NCBI RefSeq assembly: GCF_002117485.1
Contig: NZ_CP021030.1
Span: forward strand, 2,359,001 to 2,423,000
Direction of reading: 5' to 3'
Origin: Rhizobium sp. NXC14
GTDB taxonomy: Bacteria > Pseudomonadota > Alphaproteobacteria > Rhizobiales > Rhizobiaceae
DNA length: 64,000 nt
The number at the start of each line of letters is the position of its first letter. Positions within the stretch are counted from its first letter, which is position 1. Under the pieces are notes generated by a model, which was not told the DNA's origin, made no database searches, and worked only from the letters and a program-made list of their open reading frames with translations. The position numbers and the translations under genes are program-made. Below, in pieces: positions 46,981 to 58,034 of this stretch.

Positions 46981-47559
46981 ATGAGGGTCGAGTTCGGAAA
47001 GATGGCGTTACGCTTCTTGGGGCTGGCATCCGTGGCGGCCGTAGCCGTCACCTCGATGGCGAGTTCGGTCAATGCCGGCGAGCAGATATTCGATGAATTG
47101 CGTTTCGGGGCCTCCGCCTCGGTGCAATCGGGTCGTGCCGGGGAAGATGGCGTCTTTCCGGAGATTACCGCTCTCTTCGATCCTTTCGGATATGAGCAGG
47201 CTGTCGGCTGGCAGCAACAGCTGTTGCATCCTCGTGTCCATCTCGGCACGTCGATCGGCACTTCGGGTGAAGCAACCCAATTCTTCACGGGCTTCACCTG
47301 GACAGTCGATCTCAATGAAAAACTCTTTGCCGAAGCCGGATTCGGCGGCGTCATCCATACCGGCGAGCTGGACGACAATGATGACGGCCCGGAACTCGGC
47401 TGCCGCGTCCTGTTCCACGAATATGTCGGCGCCGGTTACCGTTTAACCCGCAATTGGAACGTGATGGCCCAGATCGCCCACTCCTCTCATGCCGATCTCT
47501 GCGACGGCCCGAATGACGGAATGACGCGCGCCGGCATCCAGATCGGCTACAAGTTCTGA
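46981..47559 (+). CDS. Outer-membrane acyloxyacyl hydrolase / lipid A deacylase-like protein (PagL family)
   Basis: 192 residues from ATG 46981. The signal peptide ends about SSVNAGEQ. The mature part alternates in beta-barrel fashion (LRFGASASVQSG, HLGTSIGTSGEATQFFTGFTW) and ends with the outer-membrane-type final strand IQIGYKF. IAHSSHADLC may correspond to the His-x-Ser-Asn motif of PagL, with histidine in place of asparagine. PagL removes the 3-O acyl chain of lipid A, a change known in R. etli lipid A. Activity depends on whether the acid residue is conserved, which I cannot align by eye. Confidence 0.7.
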   Translation: MRVEFGKMALRFLGLASVAAVAVTSMASSVNAGEQIFDELRFGASASVQSGRAGEDGVFPEITALFDPFGYEQAVGWQQQLLHPRVHLGTSIGTSGEATQFFTGFTWTVDLNEKLFAEAGFGGVIHTGELDDNDDGPELGCRVLFHEYVGAGYRLTRNWNVMAQIAHSSHADLCDGPNDGMTRAGIQIGYKF

Positions 47560-47587
47560 GCGATTGGCGCCTTTACGAGAAAAGCCT

Positions 47588-47617
47588 GCCCGCCCTCTGT
47601 TGACGGCGGGCTTTTTT
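47588..47617 (+). terminator. Terminator after the PagL-like gene
   Basis: GCCCGCC (47588-47594), a 10-nt loop and GGCGGGC (47605-47611) followed by six T, 29 nt after the stop; a textbook rho-independent terminator. Confidence 0.85.
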
Positions 47618-47641
47618 CTGTCGCGCGTCGCCGCTACATAA

Positions 47642-49912
<2,271 letters not shown>

Positions 49913-49931
49913 TGCGCAAGGAGTAACGATC

Positions 49932-50165
49932 ATGGCCATGAAACCCGGCGATATCGAAGACATGATCAAGGCTGGGATTCCCGGTGCCAAGGTGACGATC
50001 CGCGATCTGGCGGGCGACGGCGATCACTACGCCGCCGAAGTCGTCGCTGAAGCCTTCCGCGGCAAGAGCCGCGTACAGCAGCACCAGATGGTCTACGAGG
50101 CGCTGAAGGGAAACATGGGCGGCGTATTGCACGCTCTCGCCCTGCAGACCTCCGCGCCGGATTGA
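49932..50165 (+). CDS. bolA: BolA-family protein
   Basis: 77 residues from ATG 49932 behind AAGGAG. KVTIRDLAGDGDHYAAEVV and FRGKSRVQQHQMVYEALKG contain the BolA fold with the conserved VxxHQxVY helix. BolA pairs with CGFS glutaredoxins to bind [2Fe-2S] clusters and signal iron status. Its usual partner gene, grxD, lies 13 kb away at 63036 rather than next to it. Confidence 0.95.
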   Translation: MAMKPGDIEDMIKAGIPGAKVTIRDLAGDGDHYAAEVVAEAFRGKSRVQQHQMVYEALKGNMGGVLHALALQTSAPD

Positions 50166-50172
50166 CATGCCG

Positions 50173-50236
50173 GCTTCGGCCGGCCGAAGCTTTGAAATAA
50201 AGAGGCCCGGGCGGAAGGATTCTTTCCTTCCGGGTC
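50173..50236 (+). terminator. Two terminator-like hairpins after bolA
   Basis: The perfect palindrome GCTTCGGCCGGCCGAAGC (50173-50190) is followed by TTTG. A second hairpin pairs GGAAGG (50213-50218) with CCTTCC (50226-50231), extended by CCC/GGG around a bulge, and is followed by TCTTT. Either can end the purL-bolA transcript. Confidence 0.65.
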
Positions 50237-50308
50237 TTTAGTTCTCTGCAAAGCGGTTCTGCATGACAACGGTGTCCGGCCTCGCATGCGCCGTGCTTCA
50301 ACCTCCCT

Positions 50309-50351
50309 CATTCCTGCCCTCGGGCTTGACCCAAGGGACATCCCAGGAATG
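50309..50351. repeat. Palindromic intergenic repeat at the island border
   Basis: CATTCCTG (50309-50316) is matched by CAGGAATG (50344-50351), with a CCCTCGGGCTTGACCCAAGGG hairpin between them (split by mismatches). The CTCGGGCTTG core resembles the suf-operon palindromes, so it may belong to the same broad class of rhizobial repeats. Confidence 0.5.
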
Positions 50352-50418
50352 CTGCCACCGCGCTTCAGCTCGGTGAATGACTAATGCTCCCCGACCGCCG
50401 TAACCTGGCGCGAACGAT

Positions 50419-51456
50419 TTAGGTCAGGCTGATACGCTTGCCCGCCGCGGCGGATCGCTTCACGGCTTCGATAACCTTTAAGGTTTCTAGTCCCTCACGT
50501 CCGCTGACCAGCGGCGCTTCTTCCCCTCTGATGACCCTGCAAAGCTGGCGTATCTGCAGGACTAGCGGATCCTCGTTCTCGATTTCGGCGCGATGACATT
50601 CGAACGGTTCCATCCAGCTCCTTTTGCCCGGATTGCTCCACATGTTGAGCGACGGCACCGACAGCGACCCGTGGGTGCCGCCGATCATGTAGCAAGCCTC
50701 CTCGGTTTTAGGGTAAGCGGGGTTTTCGCCGGTCGTCATCTCCCAACTCCATGGCGCGACGACGGAATCCGAAACGGAAGCAGTCCCGAGAATTCCGTTC
50801 TTGAACTCGATGAGGATCACCGCGGTCTCCTCAACGGCGTTTCCGCGAACTGCGTTGGATTCGAGCGCCTGGACCGCCGTGACATCCCCGAATAGGTAGC
50901 GAAGGTTGTCGATGTCGTGGATCAGATTGAGAAAGACTGGTCCCGCGCCGCGTTCGCGCCGCCAGGAAGTGTCGAAGTATTCCTCCGGTTTGAATAGCCA
51001 GAACATGGCATTCACGACCAGTATTCGTCCGAGCTTTCCGCTTTCGATAATCTGTTTAGCTTTTTGCATCATCGGATTATGTCGGCGATGATGTCCGGTC
51101 AGCAGCGGAACGCCTTTGGCCTCGGCCATCTCAACGAGCCTCTCGCCAGCAGCAATATCGTCGACGATGGGCTTCTCGATCAATGCCGGGATGCCGGCCT
51201 CGAGGGCCTCAAAACCGTTTCTGACATGGATCTGGTTGGGCGTCGCGATGATAACGCCGTCAGGACGCGCTGCGGCGACCATCTCAGCAAAGGTCGAAAA
51301 CCATTTGACGCCAACCTCGCTGGCGATCCCCTTTCCAACCGGGCTCGGGTCGACGATAGCGACAAGCTCCGCCATCGGCTCGTCCAGCACGTGTTTGATG
51401 TGGCGTTTCCCGATAAGCCCCGCGCCGAGGACCGCCAGTTTGACCGGAGGAGTCAT
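50419..51456 (-). CDS. Gfo/Idh/MocA-family NAD(P)-dependent oxidoreductase
   Basis: 345 residues from ATG 51456 behind AAGGA. The dinucleotide-binding start is VKLAVLGAGLIGKRHIKHVL and the catalytic-lysine motif is EKPIVDDIAAGERLVE. HDIDNLRYLFGDV gives the conserved H-x-x-D of the substrate domain. These enzymes oxidise polyols, sugars or cyclitols such as inositol. As last gene of the minus-strand island operon it could oxidise quinate or another ring alcohol (inference). It has no signal peptide. Confidence 0.88.
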   Translation of the reverse strand: MTPPVKLAVLGAGLIGKRHIKHVLDEPMAELVAIVDPSPVGKGIASEVGVKWFSTFAEMVAAARPDGVIIATPNQIHVRNGFEALEAGIPALIEKPIVDDIAAGERLVEMAEAKGVPLLTGHHRRHNPMMQKAKQIIESGKLGRILVVNAMFWLFKPEEYFDTSWRRERGAGPVFLNLIHDIDNLRYLFGDVTAVQALESNAVRGNAVEETAVILIEFKNGILGTASVSDSVVAPWSWEMTTGENPAYPKTEEACYMIGGTHGSLSVPSLNMWSNPGKRSWMEPFECHRAEIENEDPLVLQIRQLCRVIRGEEAPLVSGREGLETLKVIEAVKRSAAAGKRISLT

Positions 51457-51459
51457 TTG

Positions 51460-51909
51460 TCAGTCCTTCTTGGGTGCCGTAAGCATCGTCGCGACGCGGC
51501 GGATTCCGAGCGGATAGCCCTCCGTACCAAGACCGGTGATGATGCCGTCGGCGCGGTGGGAAACGAAGGAATGATGACGGAAGCTTTCGCGCTTATACAT
51601 GTTGGAGATATGGATCTCGATGACGGGACCTTCGAACGTGTTCAAGGCATCGAGGATCGCAAGCGACGTGTGCGTGAATGCTGCCGGATTAATGACGATG
51701 CCGCCTCCGTCTTCGCGCGCTTCGTGAATCCAGTCGATGATTTCATATTCACGGTTGCTCTGGTGGAAACGGATCTCGTGGCCGAGTTCTGAGGCCACTT
51801 TCCGGCAGTCTGCCTCGACATCGGCCAGCGTCTCGTGACCATAGATGTGAGGCTGACGCTTGCCGAGCAAATTGAGATTTGGGCCATTCAGAACGTAGAT
51901 CAGGCTCAT
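51460..51909 (-). CDS. aroQ: 3-Dehydroquinate dehydratase, type II
   Basis: 149 residues from ATG 51909 behind GGAG. The type II active-site motifs are [19 protein letters not shown] and [36 protein letters not shown] completes the lid. It converts 3-dehydroquinate to 3-dehydroshikimate. The island context (regulated by GntR with transport and ring-cleavage genes) favours a catabolic quinate role rather than the biosynthetic aroQ. Confidence 0.93.
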   Translation of the reverse strand: MSLIYVLNGPNLNLLGKRQPHIYGHETLADVEADCRKVASELGHEIRFHQSNREYEIIDWIHEAREDGGGIVINPAAFTHTSLAILDALNTFEGPVIEIHISNMYKRESFRHHSFVSHRADGIITGLGTEGYPLGIRRVATMLTAPKKD

Positions 51910-51940
51910 TGTAATTCTCCTTGTGAGGGCGTTGCCAAGC

Positions 51941-52309
51941 TTAGGCGAACGCTATTTCCTGGAATGCGAAATTCGGATCGGACTCGTAAAGATCGGCCCG
52001 CAGCCCCAGCCGCCCTGCTTGCAGCGCGGGGGCTGCGACATCGCGCGCAGCTTCGAGGACCGCCTTCAACAACTCTCGCTTCGTTTCTGCCGGCCGGCCA
52101 GGCGCCATGCGCACAATTATCTGGACGAAGTGATTTTCCGGATGCTCGTCGCCGACGCAGGAGAAGGTCGCCTCCCTGGCGAAGGTCCGCACGGCAGTGG
52201 GCTTCACCAGGCCTCCGTCGCGCACCCGATAGTGGACGGCTCTGGTCAATTCATCGATCGCCACCCTTTCGGCAGCACCCCGGCTATAGTCGATGATGAT
52301 GTGCGGCAA
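51941..52309 (-). CDS. 5-Carboxymethyl-2-hydroxymuconate isomerase-family protein (tautomerase superfamily)
   Basis: 122 residues from a TTG at 52309 with AGGAGG 7 nt upstream. The next codon is proline, which after removal of Met would be the N-terminal catalytic base of CHMI (HpaF) and other tautomerases: (M)[13 protein letters not shown]. The rest ([20 protein letters not shown]) follows the CHMI fold. In the homoprotocatechuate pathway CHMI isomerises the ring-cleavage product before HpaG/HpaH. Here it lies between aroE and aroQ. Confidence 0.75.
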   Translation of the reverse strand: MPHIIIDYSRGAAERVAIDELTRAVHYRVRDGGLVKPTAVRTFAREATFSCVGDEHPENHFVQIIVRMAPGRPAETKRELLKAVLEAARDVAAPALQAGRLGLRADLYESDPNFAFQEIAFA

Positions 52310-52324
52310 GACATGTCCTCCTGG

Positions 52325-53183
52325 TCAGGCTGGAGCTCGACACAGTTCTTCGAAGTGGCGCGACATGCGTTCCGCATCCGGTTTTACACCCGTGAACAGT
52401 TCAAAGGCCGCCGCGGCCTGGAACACGGTCATGCCGCCGCCCGGCAAGGTCTTGCACCCCTTCTCCTCCGCCAGGGCCAGAAGTTCGGTCACGAGCGGCA
52501 TGTAGACGATATCGGCGACCCAGTGATGTGGGTGAAGCCATTCCGGGTCGATCGGGAGACCCGGGTGACTTCGCATGCCGGTCGGGGTAGCGTGGATCAG
52601 CCCATCCGCAGAATCGAGCGCCGCGCCGACGTCTCTGATCGGCTGCGCGCAGGTTCTTGAAGCGCCGGTTGAGCTGATCGGCAAGCGCGGCTGCGCGATT
52701 TGTGTCCTGGTCGAAGATCGAGAGTATCTCGATAACGAGCTTGATGGCCGCGTGCGCGACGGCGACTCCTGCGCCGCCTGCGCCGAGCAGGACGGCATGC
52801 GTTTTGGCGACACCGGGCATGCCCCGCTCGAAATTCTTATAGAAGCCATACCAATCCGTATTGTGCCCGATCCGCTTTCCGTCCCGAAGCACGACTGTGT
52901 TGACCGCTCCGAGCATCTCGGCGTCCTCGGACAGGCTCGTAAGATGAGCGATGACCGTTTGCTTGCACGGGTGCGTGATGTTGCTTCCTGCGAAGCCACG
53001 GTCCTCAAGTTCTGCGAGCAGTCCTGACAACGCAGAAGCGGGTAGACCGCGCTCGGCGAGGTCGACGAGTTCGTAATGGTAATCCAGTTTCAGGTGCCGC
53101 GCCTCGGTTTCATGAAGCGCGGGAGACTTCGACATCTGGATGTCGGCCCCGATGAGACCGACGAGGAATGTGTTGTTGTTCAT
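52325..53183 (-). pseudogene. aroE: Shikimate/quinate dehydrogenase (AroE-type), broken by one frameshift
   Basis: The N-terminal part reads from ATG 53183: LIGADIQMSKSPALHETEA (shikimate-binding SKSP), AGSNITHPCKQTVIAHL (catalytic lysine), and VLLGAGGAGVAVAHAAI (NAD(P) site). After NRAAALADQLNRRF, near 52650-52662, the reading passes to the next frame and continues with CAQPIRDVGAALDSADGLIH, ATPTGM and LPGGGMTVFQAAAAFELFTG to a stop at 52325. Together they make a full-length AroE of about 285 residues. One base is gained or lost, by decay or a sequencing error. In its island the enzyme would oxidise quinate or shikimate to dehydro forms. Confidence 0.8.
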
Positions 53184-53201
53184 TTCGATAACCCAATCGG
53201 C

Positions 53202-53975
53202 TCAGTGATGTGCGAGGATCTCGCCAAGGAAGGCCTTGGTGCGCTCATGCGTTGGAGACTTGAAGAAGACCTCGGGCTCGGCCTCCTCTATGATCTCGCC
53301 GGAAGCCATGAAGATGACCCGGTCTGCAACTTGACGGGCAAAACCCATTTCATGGGTCACGCAGATCATGGTCATGCCGTCGCGTGCGAGGCCGATCATC
53401 GTGTCCAGCACTTCCTTGACCATTTCCGGATCGAGCGCCGATGTGGGTTCGTCGAACAGCATCGCCTTGGGCTCCATGCAAAGCGCCCTGGCAATAGCGA
53501 CACGCTGCTGCTGGCCACCGCTGAGCTGCGCGGGATACTTCTCCGCCTGATCAAGGATTCGAACCCGTTCGAGGTATTTTCTCGCCAGCCTCTCGGCGTC
53601 AGCCCGGCTGGTTCCGCGGACCCTCATGGGCGCAAGCGCGCAGTTCTGCAGAACGGTCATGTGGGGGAACAAATTGAAGTTCTGGAACACCATCCCGACT
53701 TCGCGCCGAATGGCGTCAACCGCCTTGCTCGTGCCGTCGAGCGACTGTCCGTCGACGACGATCCTGCCTTCCTGGATCAACTCGAGAGCGTTGATACAGC
53801 GGATCAACGTCGACTTGCCGGAACCCGAAGGCCCGCAAAGGACGATCTTCTCACCTTTGCGAACCGACAGGCTGATGTTTTTCAACGCATGGAAGGAGCC
53901 GTACCATTTCTGAACCTTTTCAAGGGATATCAATGTCGACTGGTCATTAGCGGAACTGAGCACGGCGCCCTCCAT
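53202..53975 (-). CDS. Island ABC importer ATP-binding protein
   Basis: 257 residues from ATG 53975, or 253 from the GTG at 53963, which has GGAGG 5 nt upstream. Walker [37 protein letters not shown] and [14 protein letters not shown] are complete. It is of the polar amino-acid group, but the context suggests it powers uptake of a carboxylated ring compound. Confidence 0.92.
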   Translation of the reverse strand: MEGAVLSSANDQSTLISLEKVQKWYGSFHALKNISLSVRKGEKIVLCGPSGSGKSTLIRCINALELIQEGRIVVDGQSLDGTSKAVDAIRREVGMVFQNFNLFPHMTVLQNCALAPMRVRGTSRADAERLARKYLERVRILDQAEKYPAQLSGGQQQRVAIARALCMEPKAMLFDEPTSALDPEMVKEVLDTMIGLARDGMTMICVTHEMGFARQVADRVIFMASGEIIEEAEPEVFFKSPTHERTKAFLGEILAHH

Positions 53976-53982
53976 GTATGCT

Positions 53983-54806
53983 TTACTTGACGGTGAACGG
54001 GATGTTGGGGATGGATTCCGGGAACTTCGGCAGATCGATGTTCATCCACTTCTTGGTGATGGCTGCAAGTTCGCCATTTCCCTTGATCTTGTCGAGGAAG
54101 GCATTGACGGTCTCGTTCCAGTCCTTCTCGCCCAGTCGCGTTCCAACGCCATTGTAAGTCGTCAGGAAGTCGATCTTGCGCTCGTAGGTGCCGGGGCTGG
54201 CGGCATCGAGCCGCTGTCCGTAGAACATGTTGCCTCCGACGGCCTTGACCTGTCCGGAGACCAGTGCCTGAATGGTCGAGGCGTCGTCGTCGAGCGGCGG
54301 ACGGTCGCCGTCGATCCAACAGCGTCGGTAATGGCCTTGTCCTGTGAGCTGGACTTCGGCACGCCAATTTCCCAGCCGGCAATATCGGCAGGCGTTTTCG
54401 CGGTATCGGCCTTTGCCGCATAGAGCGAGATCGTGTTCGCCGCGTATGGCTTGCTGTACTGGATTGATTTGGCGCGCTCTTCCGTCATCGCCATCGTGGC
54501 GAACAGGATATCGACCTTTCCGGTGGTCAGGGCCGGAATGCGATTGGCGACGGCGAGCGGCTGGAACTGGACCTTAACTCCGAGTTCCCTGGCGAAGAGT
54601 GTCGCGACATCGGCATCGAACCCGTCCTGCTTGCCGCTCGTGTTGACGAAGCCCCATGGCGCATTATCGCCCTGAATGCCGACGACGATCGTGCCCTTGG
54701 CCTTGATCTCCTCGACCGTCGCCGCGGAAGCCGCTGCGGCGCCCACCGTGACGAAGGCGGCCGTAGCCAGGGCCATTCCAAGAAATTGTCTGCGATTGTT
54801 ATGCAT
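53983..54806 (-). pseudogene. Island ABC importer binding protein (SBP family 3), broken by one frameshift
   Basis: From ATG 54806 (behind GGAGGAG) a signal peptide follows (MHNNRRQFLGMALATAAFVT, with twin arginines at residues 5-6; cleavage about AAASA). The mature part (VEEIKAKGTIVVGIQGDNAP, then QPLAVANRIPALTTGKVDIL) is typical. Near 54293-54297, in a run of CGG repeats, the frame shifts by one base. The next frame continues LDDDASTIQALVSGQVKAVG, GGNMFYGQRLD and ends at 53983 with [13 protein letters not shown]. Restored length is about 274 residues. It may be Tat- or Sec-exported. Decay or sequence error cannot be told apart here. Confidence 0.8.
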
Positions 54807-54850
54807 TTCCATTCTCCTCCTCTGTGGTCTTTGCTTCGGGCGAAGCAAGG

Positions 54851-55501
54851 TTAGCGGGCGGCTTTCGCCATCCGTTTTTCGAGGCCGCTCCCGATGTGGG
54901 AGAGAGGCCAACAAATGATGAAGTAGACCATTCCGACGATCCCGAAGACGAGCAGTGGGCGGTAGGTCTGGTTCGAAATGATCTGTCCGGCACGGGTCAG
55001 CTCGATGAAGCCGACGATTGCTGCAAGCGATGTGCCCTTGATGAGCTGAACGAGAAATCCGATGGTTGCGGGCATCGAAATCTTCAGCGCCTGTGGGAGG
55101 ACAACGTCCTTCATTCGGGAGATGTAATGCAGCCCGAGTGCGTTCGCGGCTTCGGTCTGGCCCTTCGGAACGGCTTCGATCGAGCCGCGCCAGATCTCGC
55201 CCAGGAAGGCGCTTGCATGGAGCGTGAACGCGATGGCCACAGCGATCCATGCATTGACGTCCACGCCCAATAGCGCGACGCCGTAGTAGACGACGAAGAG
55301 CTGCATCAGCAGCGGCGTGCCCTGGAAGAGCGCGATGTAGCCCGACGATACGAAACGTGCGACACGGTTCTGCGACGTGCGCACCAGAGCGATCAGGATT
55401 CCGAATATGCCTCCGCCGACAAAGCCGATGATGGCCAGCAGCACGGTCCACTTCAGACCCTGTAAGAGGAAGAACAGCTCGTTTTCGCCGATGGGACCCA
55501 T
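54851..55501 (-). CDS. Island ABC importer permease
   Basis: 216 residues from ATG 55501 (AGGAGG site). GTPLLMQLFVVYYGVALLGV and the EAA loop EAVPKGQTEAANALGLHYIS show a polar amino-acid-type permease. It partners with the permease at 55511, 9 nt away. Confidence 0.9.
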   Translation of the reverse strand: MGPIGENELFFLLQGLKWTVLLAIIGFVGGGIFGILIALVRTSQNRVARFVSSGYIALFQGTPLLMQLFVVYYGVALLGVDVNAWIAVAIAFTLHASAFLGEIWRGSIEAVPKGQTEAANALGLHYISRMKDVVLPQALKISMPATIGFLVQLIKGTSLAAIVGFIELTRAGQIISNQTYRPLLVFGIVGMVYFIICWPLSHIGSGLEKRMAKAAR

Positions 55502-55510
55502 GAACGCCTC

Positions 55511-56179
55511 CTATCGGGTCGGGTAGTTGAAGTAGGAACGGGAGATAATGGCGAAGATGCCCATCATCAGGCTCGAGATGACCAGGTAGATTGCGGTCAC
55601 GCTAAAATAGACCTCGAAGCTTCGAAAAGTGTCGGATTCGATCCGTTGGGCCGCCGAGGTCAACTCGTAGGCGGCGATCGAAGTGCAGACCGAGGTCGTC
55701 AAGGTCAGCATCACGAACTGGCTGGTCAGGGACGGATAGATCGCCCGCAGAGCCGGCTTCAGAACGATCAGCCGGAACACATCGGCCTTATGCAAACCCA
55801 AAGCGAAACCTGCCTCGACCTGGCCCTTGCTCACGCTTTCCACGCCGCCTCGAATGATCTCGATCGCATAAGCGCCGCCATTGATCCCCAGCGCGATGAC
55901 AGCGGTAGCGGTAGGGTTCAGACGGATGCCCATGAGCGGAAGCGCGAAGTAGATGAAGAATATCTGCACCAGGAACGGTGTGTTTCGAACGATCTCGACG
56001 AAGGCAATCACCGGAGCTCGAACGAGTTTGTTCTTGGATGTTCTAGCGGCGACGCCGAGGATACCGATCGCGAGCGCAAGGATCATTCCGGTGACCGCGA
56101 GACCGAGCGTCCCAAGCGAACCCCAAAACAATTCCGGGGCGCGGTCGAAGACCGCACCAAAATCGAACGCATAACCCAT
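55511..56179 (-). CDS. Island ABC importer permease (second subunit)
   Basis: 222 residues from ATG 56179 (GGAGGAAG site). NTPFLVQIFFIYFALPLMG and the EAA loop ESVSKGQVEAGFALGLHKAD are typical. With 54851 it should form the membrane channel. Confidence 0.9.
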   Translation of the reverse strand: MGYAFDFGAVFDRAPELFWGSLGTLGLAVTGMILALAIGILGVAARTSKNKLVRAPVIAFVEIVRNTPFLVQIFFIYFALPLMGIRLNPTATAVIALGINGGAYAIEIIRGGVESVSKGQVEAGFALGLHKADVFRLIVLKPALRAIYPSLTSQFVMLTLTTSVCTSIAAYELTSAAQRIESDTFRSFEVYFSVTAIYLVISSLMMGIFAIISRSYFNYPTR

Positions 56180-56225
56180 GTTGACTTCCTCCCTCCGACG
56201 CGGCTCACGCCCCGCCGGCGCCGGA

Positions 56226-57047
56226 TCAGCGATCCGGCCCGAATAATCCCTCGGCCTTGTCGTACAGATGCTTCAAATGCGCCTCAGGCGAGGCAAACCC
56301 TGCGAGTGGGACTTCCACTGAGATCGCCGCCGAGCTGCCGATCGCTGCGACGAGTTCCTTCAACGGTAGTTCGCCCTCTCCCGGCGCGAACCGCCCGCCT
56401 CTAGCTTCAGCGATCATCTCCTCTGGCGTCACCGGCGCCGGTCCAGCGACATCGCACAACTGAACGTGCCTTACCCAGCGCATCTCGGTCCGGAGCGAGG
56501 CGAGCGTGCCGCCATTCCTGAAGAAATGTACTCCGTCGACGAGGGCGCCGGCATTGCGGGCATCACTCGCCTTCACAAGACTGACGCTGTCCCGGAAGGT
56601 TCTAGTCACCCGCCAACCCATGTTCTCGACATCGACAGCCAAGCCGTAGCGGTCCGAAAGGCGGCAGAGATCCGCGAAGTTCGAGACCAATCTGGATTGA
56701 TCAGGATCGTCTCCGCAGACACTGAGCCGGCGTGCTCCAATGTCCGCAGCCGCGGCGACTGTGGCCTCCAACGACGACGCGTCGAAAGCGGGGTCGATTA
56801 CGAAGAACTCGATATCGAAAACCTCGACGCCCTCACCGGCAAGAACGGATTTCAGCTCGCCCGCAACCGAACCTCCGACAGGCAGCTCGTAATAGGGCGC
56901 ACCAGGGAACGCCGGATGCAGCCTGAGCCCGATCCTGGAGAATCCCGCGCGTGCAGCGGCCTTCGCAAACTCCACAGGAGGCAGCAGTATCGATGAGAAG
57001 TGAGCGACGCCAATTATGGGCGCCGATTTCGATGTTACGGCAGCCAT
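56226..57047 (-). CDS. TIM-barrel sugar-phosphate isomerase/epimerase family protein (possible 3-dehydroshikimate dehydratase)
   Basis: 273 residues from ATG 57047; the GTG at 57050 also is possible. The regulator's stop overlaps this start (TGATG). Metal-ligand segments of the AP-endonuclease-2 fold are EVFDIEFFVIDP, LSVCGDDPDQSR, LAVDVENMGWRVT and GALVDGVHFFRNGG. The same fold serves AsbF/QuiC-type 3-dehydroshikimate dehydratases, which give protocatechuate. With aroE and aroQ in the operon that role fits, but sugar-acid or inosose isomerases share the fold. Confidence 0.7.
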   Translation of the reverse strand: MAAVTSKSAPIIGVAHFSSILLPPVEFAKAAARAGFSRIGLRLHPAFPGAPYYELPVGGSVAGELKSVLAGEGVEVFDIEFFVIDPAFDASSLEATVAAAADIGARRLSVCGDDPDQSRLVSNFADLCRLSDRYGLAVDVENMGWRVTRTFRDSVSLVKASDARNAGALVDGVHFFRNGGTLASLRTEMRWVRHVQLCDVAGPAPVTPEEMIAEARGGRFAPGEGELPLKELVAAIGSSAAISVEVPLAGFASPEAHLKHLYDKAEGLFGPDR

Positions 57048-57781
57048 CACACGATTCCCTTCGTCGCGAGGTGGTTGCGAAGATTGGTGCCGGTGCGATG
57101 GATGTGCTGGCGGAGCTTCTCGCAGGCATAGTCGACATCACGCGCGACCGCTCCCTGGGCAATCTCGCTGTGCTCCTGCCCTACATTGCGGTCCCCCGAC
57201 GTACGGATCAGGAAAACGCGGCGATATCGGTCGTTGAGATTCAGCAGAAGACTGCAGAAGTGAAGTAGCAGAGGTTTGCCACAGCCCGAAATCAAGGTGA
57301 GGTGGAATTCGCGGTGAAGCGCCTCCCAGTGCTCCAGCGTTTCAGGATGCGCGGCGTCACGCTCCGTGCGGTTTAGACGATGAAGTGCACGCATGACGTT
57401 TCCCTCCCAATCGACGTCTCCGAAACGCATGGATTCACGTAACGCGAAAACCTCGAGCTCCTCGCGCAGGCTCGTGACCTCTTCGAGATTAGCCAGGGAG
57501 ATCGGCGCGACGCGATAGCCTCTGTTGTCCTGAAACTCGACTAGACCGTCTGAAATGAGCCTGGCCAAGCCCTCCCGCAACGGGCTCAGACTGACATTGA
57601 AAGTCTTCCGCGCCTTATCGAGATTGATCTTGCTGCCGGCTTCCAGTTCACCAGAGATGATCGCCTCCCGAAGGCGCGATGCGAGCTGACTGCCGATGGT
57701 GTTCTTGCCATCGTCGAGGAAGCCGGCCGACGGCCCGTCGTCTGTCAAGGGCGCAAGAAAGCTGTCGTCGGCCGATTTCAT
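57047..57781 (-). CDS. GntR-family regulator, FadR/FCD type
   Basis: 244 residues from ATG 57781 with GGAGG 4 nt upstream; the TTG at 57793 is less likely. The winged helix is QLASRLREAIISGELEAGSK then FNVSLSPLREGLARLISDG, and the FCD effector domain follows (SLREELEVFALRESMRFGD, HREFHLTLISGCGKPLLLHF). FCD-type GntR proteins bind small carboxylic acids. It probably controls both divergent arms through the ATAATCG boxes in the intergenic region. Confidence 0.88.
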   Translation of the reverse strand: MKSADDSFLAPLTDDGPSAGFLDDGKNTIGSQLASRLREAIISGELEAGSKINLDKARKTFNVSLSPLREGLARLISDGLVEFQDNRGYRVAPISLANLEEVTSLREELEVFALRESMRFGDVDWEGNVMRALHRLNRTERDAAHPETLEHWEALHREFHLTLISGCGKPLLLHFCSLLLNLNDRYRRVFLIRTSGDRNVGQEHSEIAQGAVARDVDYACEKLRQHIHRTGTNLRNHLATKGIV

Positions 57782-57810
57782 CTTTCCTCCCAAAACAACC
57801 CGCCATATTT

Positions 57811-57846
57811 TCGATAATCGATAAGATAAACGATTATTGATGTCAA
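57811..57846 (-). promoter_or_regulatory. Promoter and operator of the minus arm
   Basis: On the minus strand TTGACA (57846-57841) and TATCGA (57823-57818) are 17 nt apart. The spacer and -10 contain the dyad ATAATCG (57814-57820) ... CGATTAT (57831-57837). The same half-sites occur in the opposite promoter. Confidence 0.55.
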
Positions 57847-57982
57847 CATGAATACGCCAGAAACCACTAAATGCCCAGCGTCTACGCCCCGGTAGAGCCT
57901 ATTTAACACGTCGATTCAATAGATTAACTAAAAAATACCACACCTGTTCCTCCGCCCATAGCATTGATCGCCCGGTCTCAGG

Positions 57983-58010
57983 TTGACAAATAATCGATTA
58001 TTCTGATAGT
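57983..58010 (+). promoter_or_regulatory. Promoter and operator of the plus arm
   Basis: TTGACA (57983-57988) and GATAGT (58005-58010) are 16 nt apart. The palindrome AATAATCGATTATT (57989-58002) fills the spacer. It matches the half-sites at 57814-57837, so one regulator, most likely the GntR gene product at 57047, can control both arms. The region between the two promoters (57850-57980) is AT-rich and holds no gene. Confidence 0.65.
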
Positions 58011-58034
58011 CGAACCTCATTGGGAGGTAGCCTG

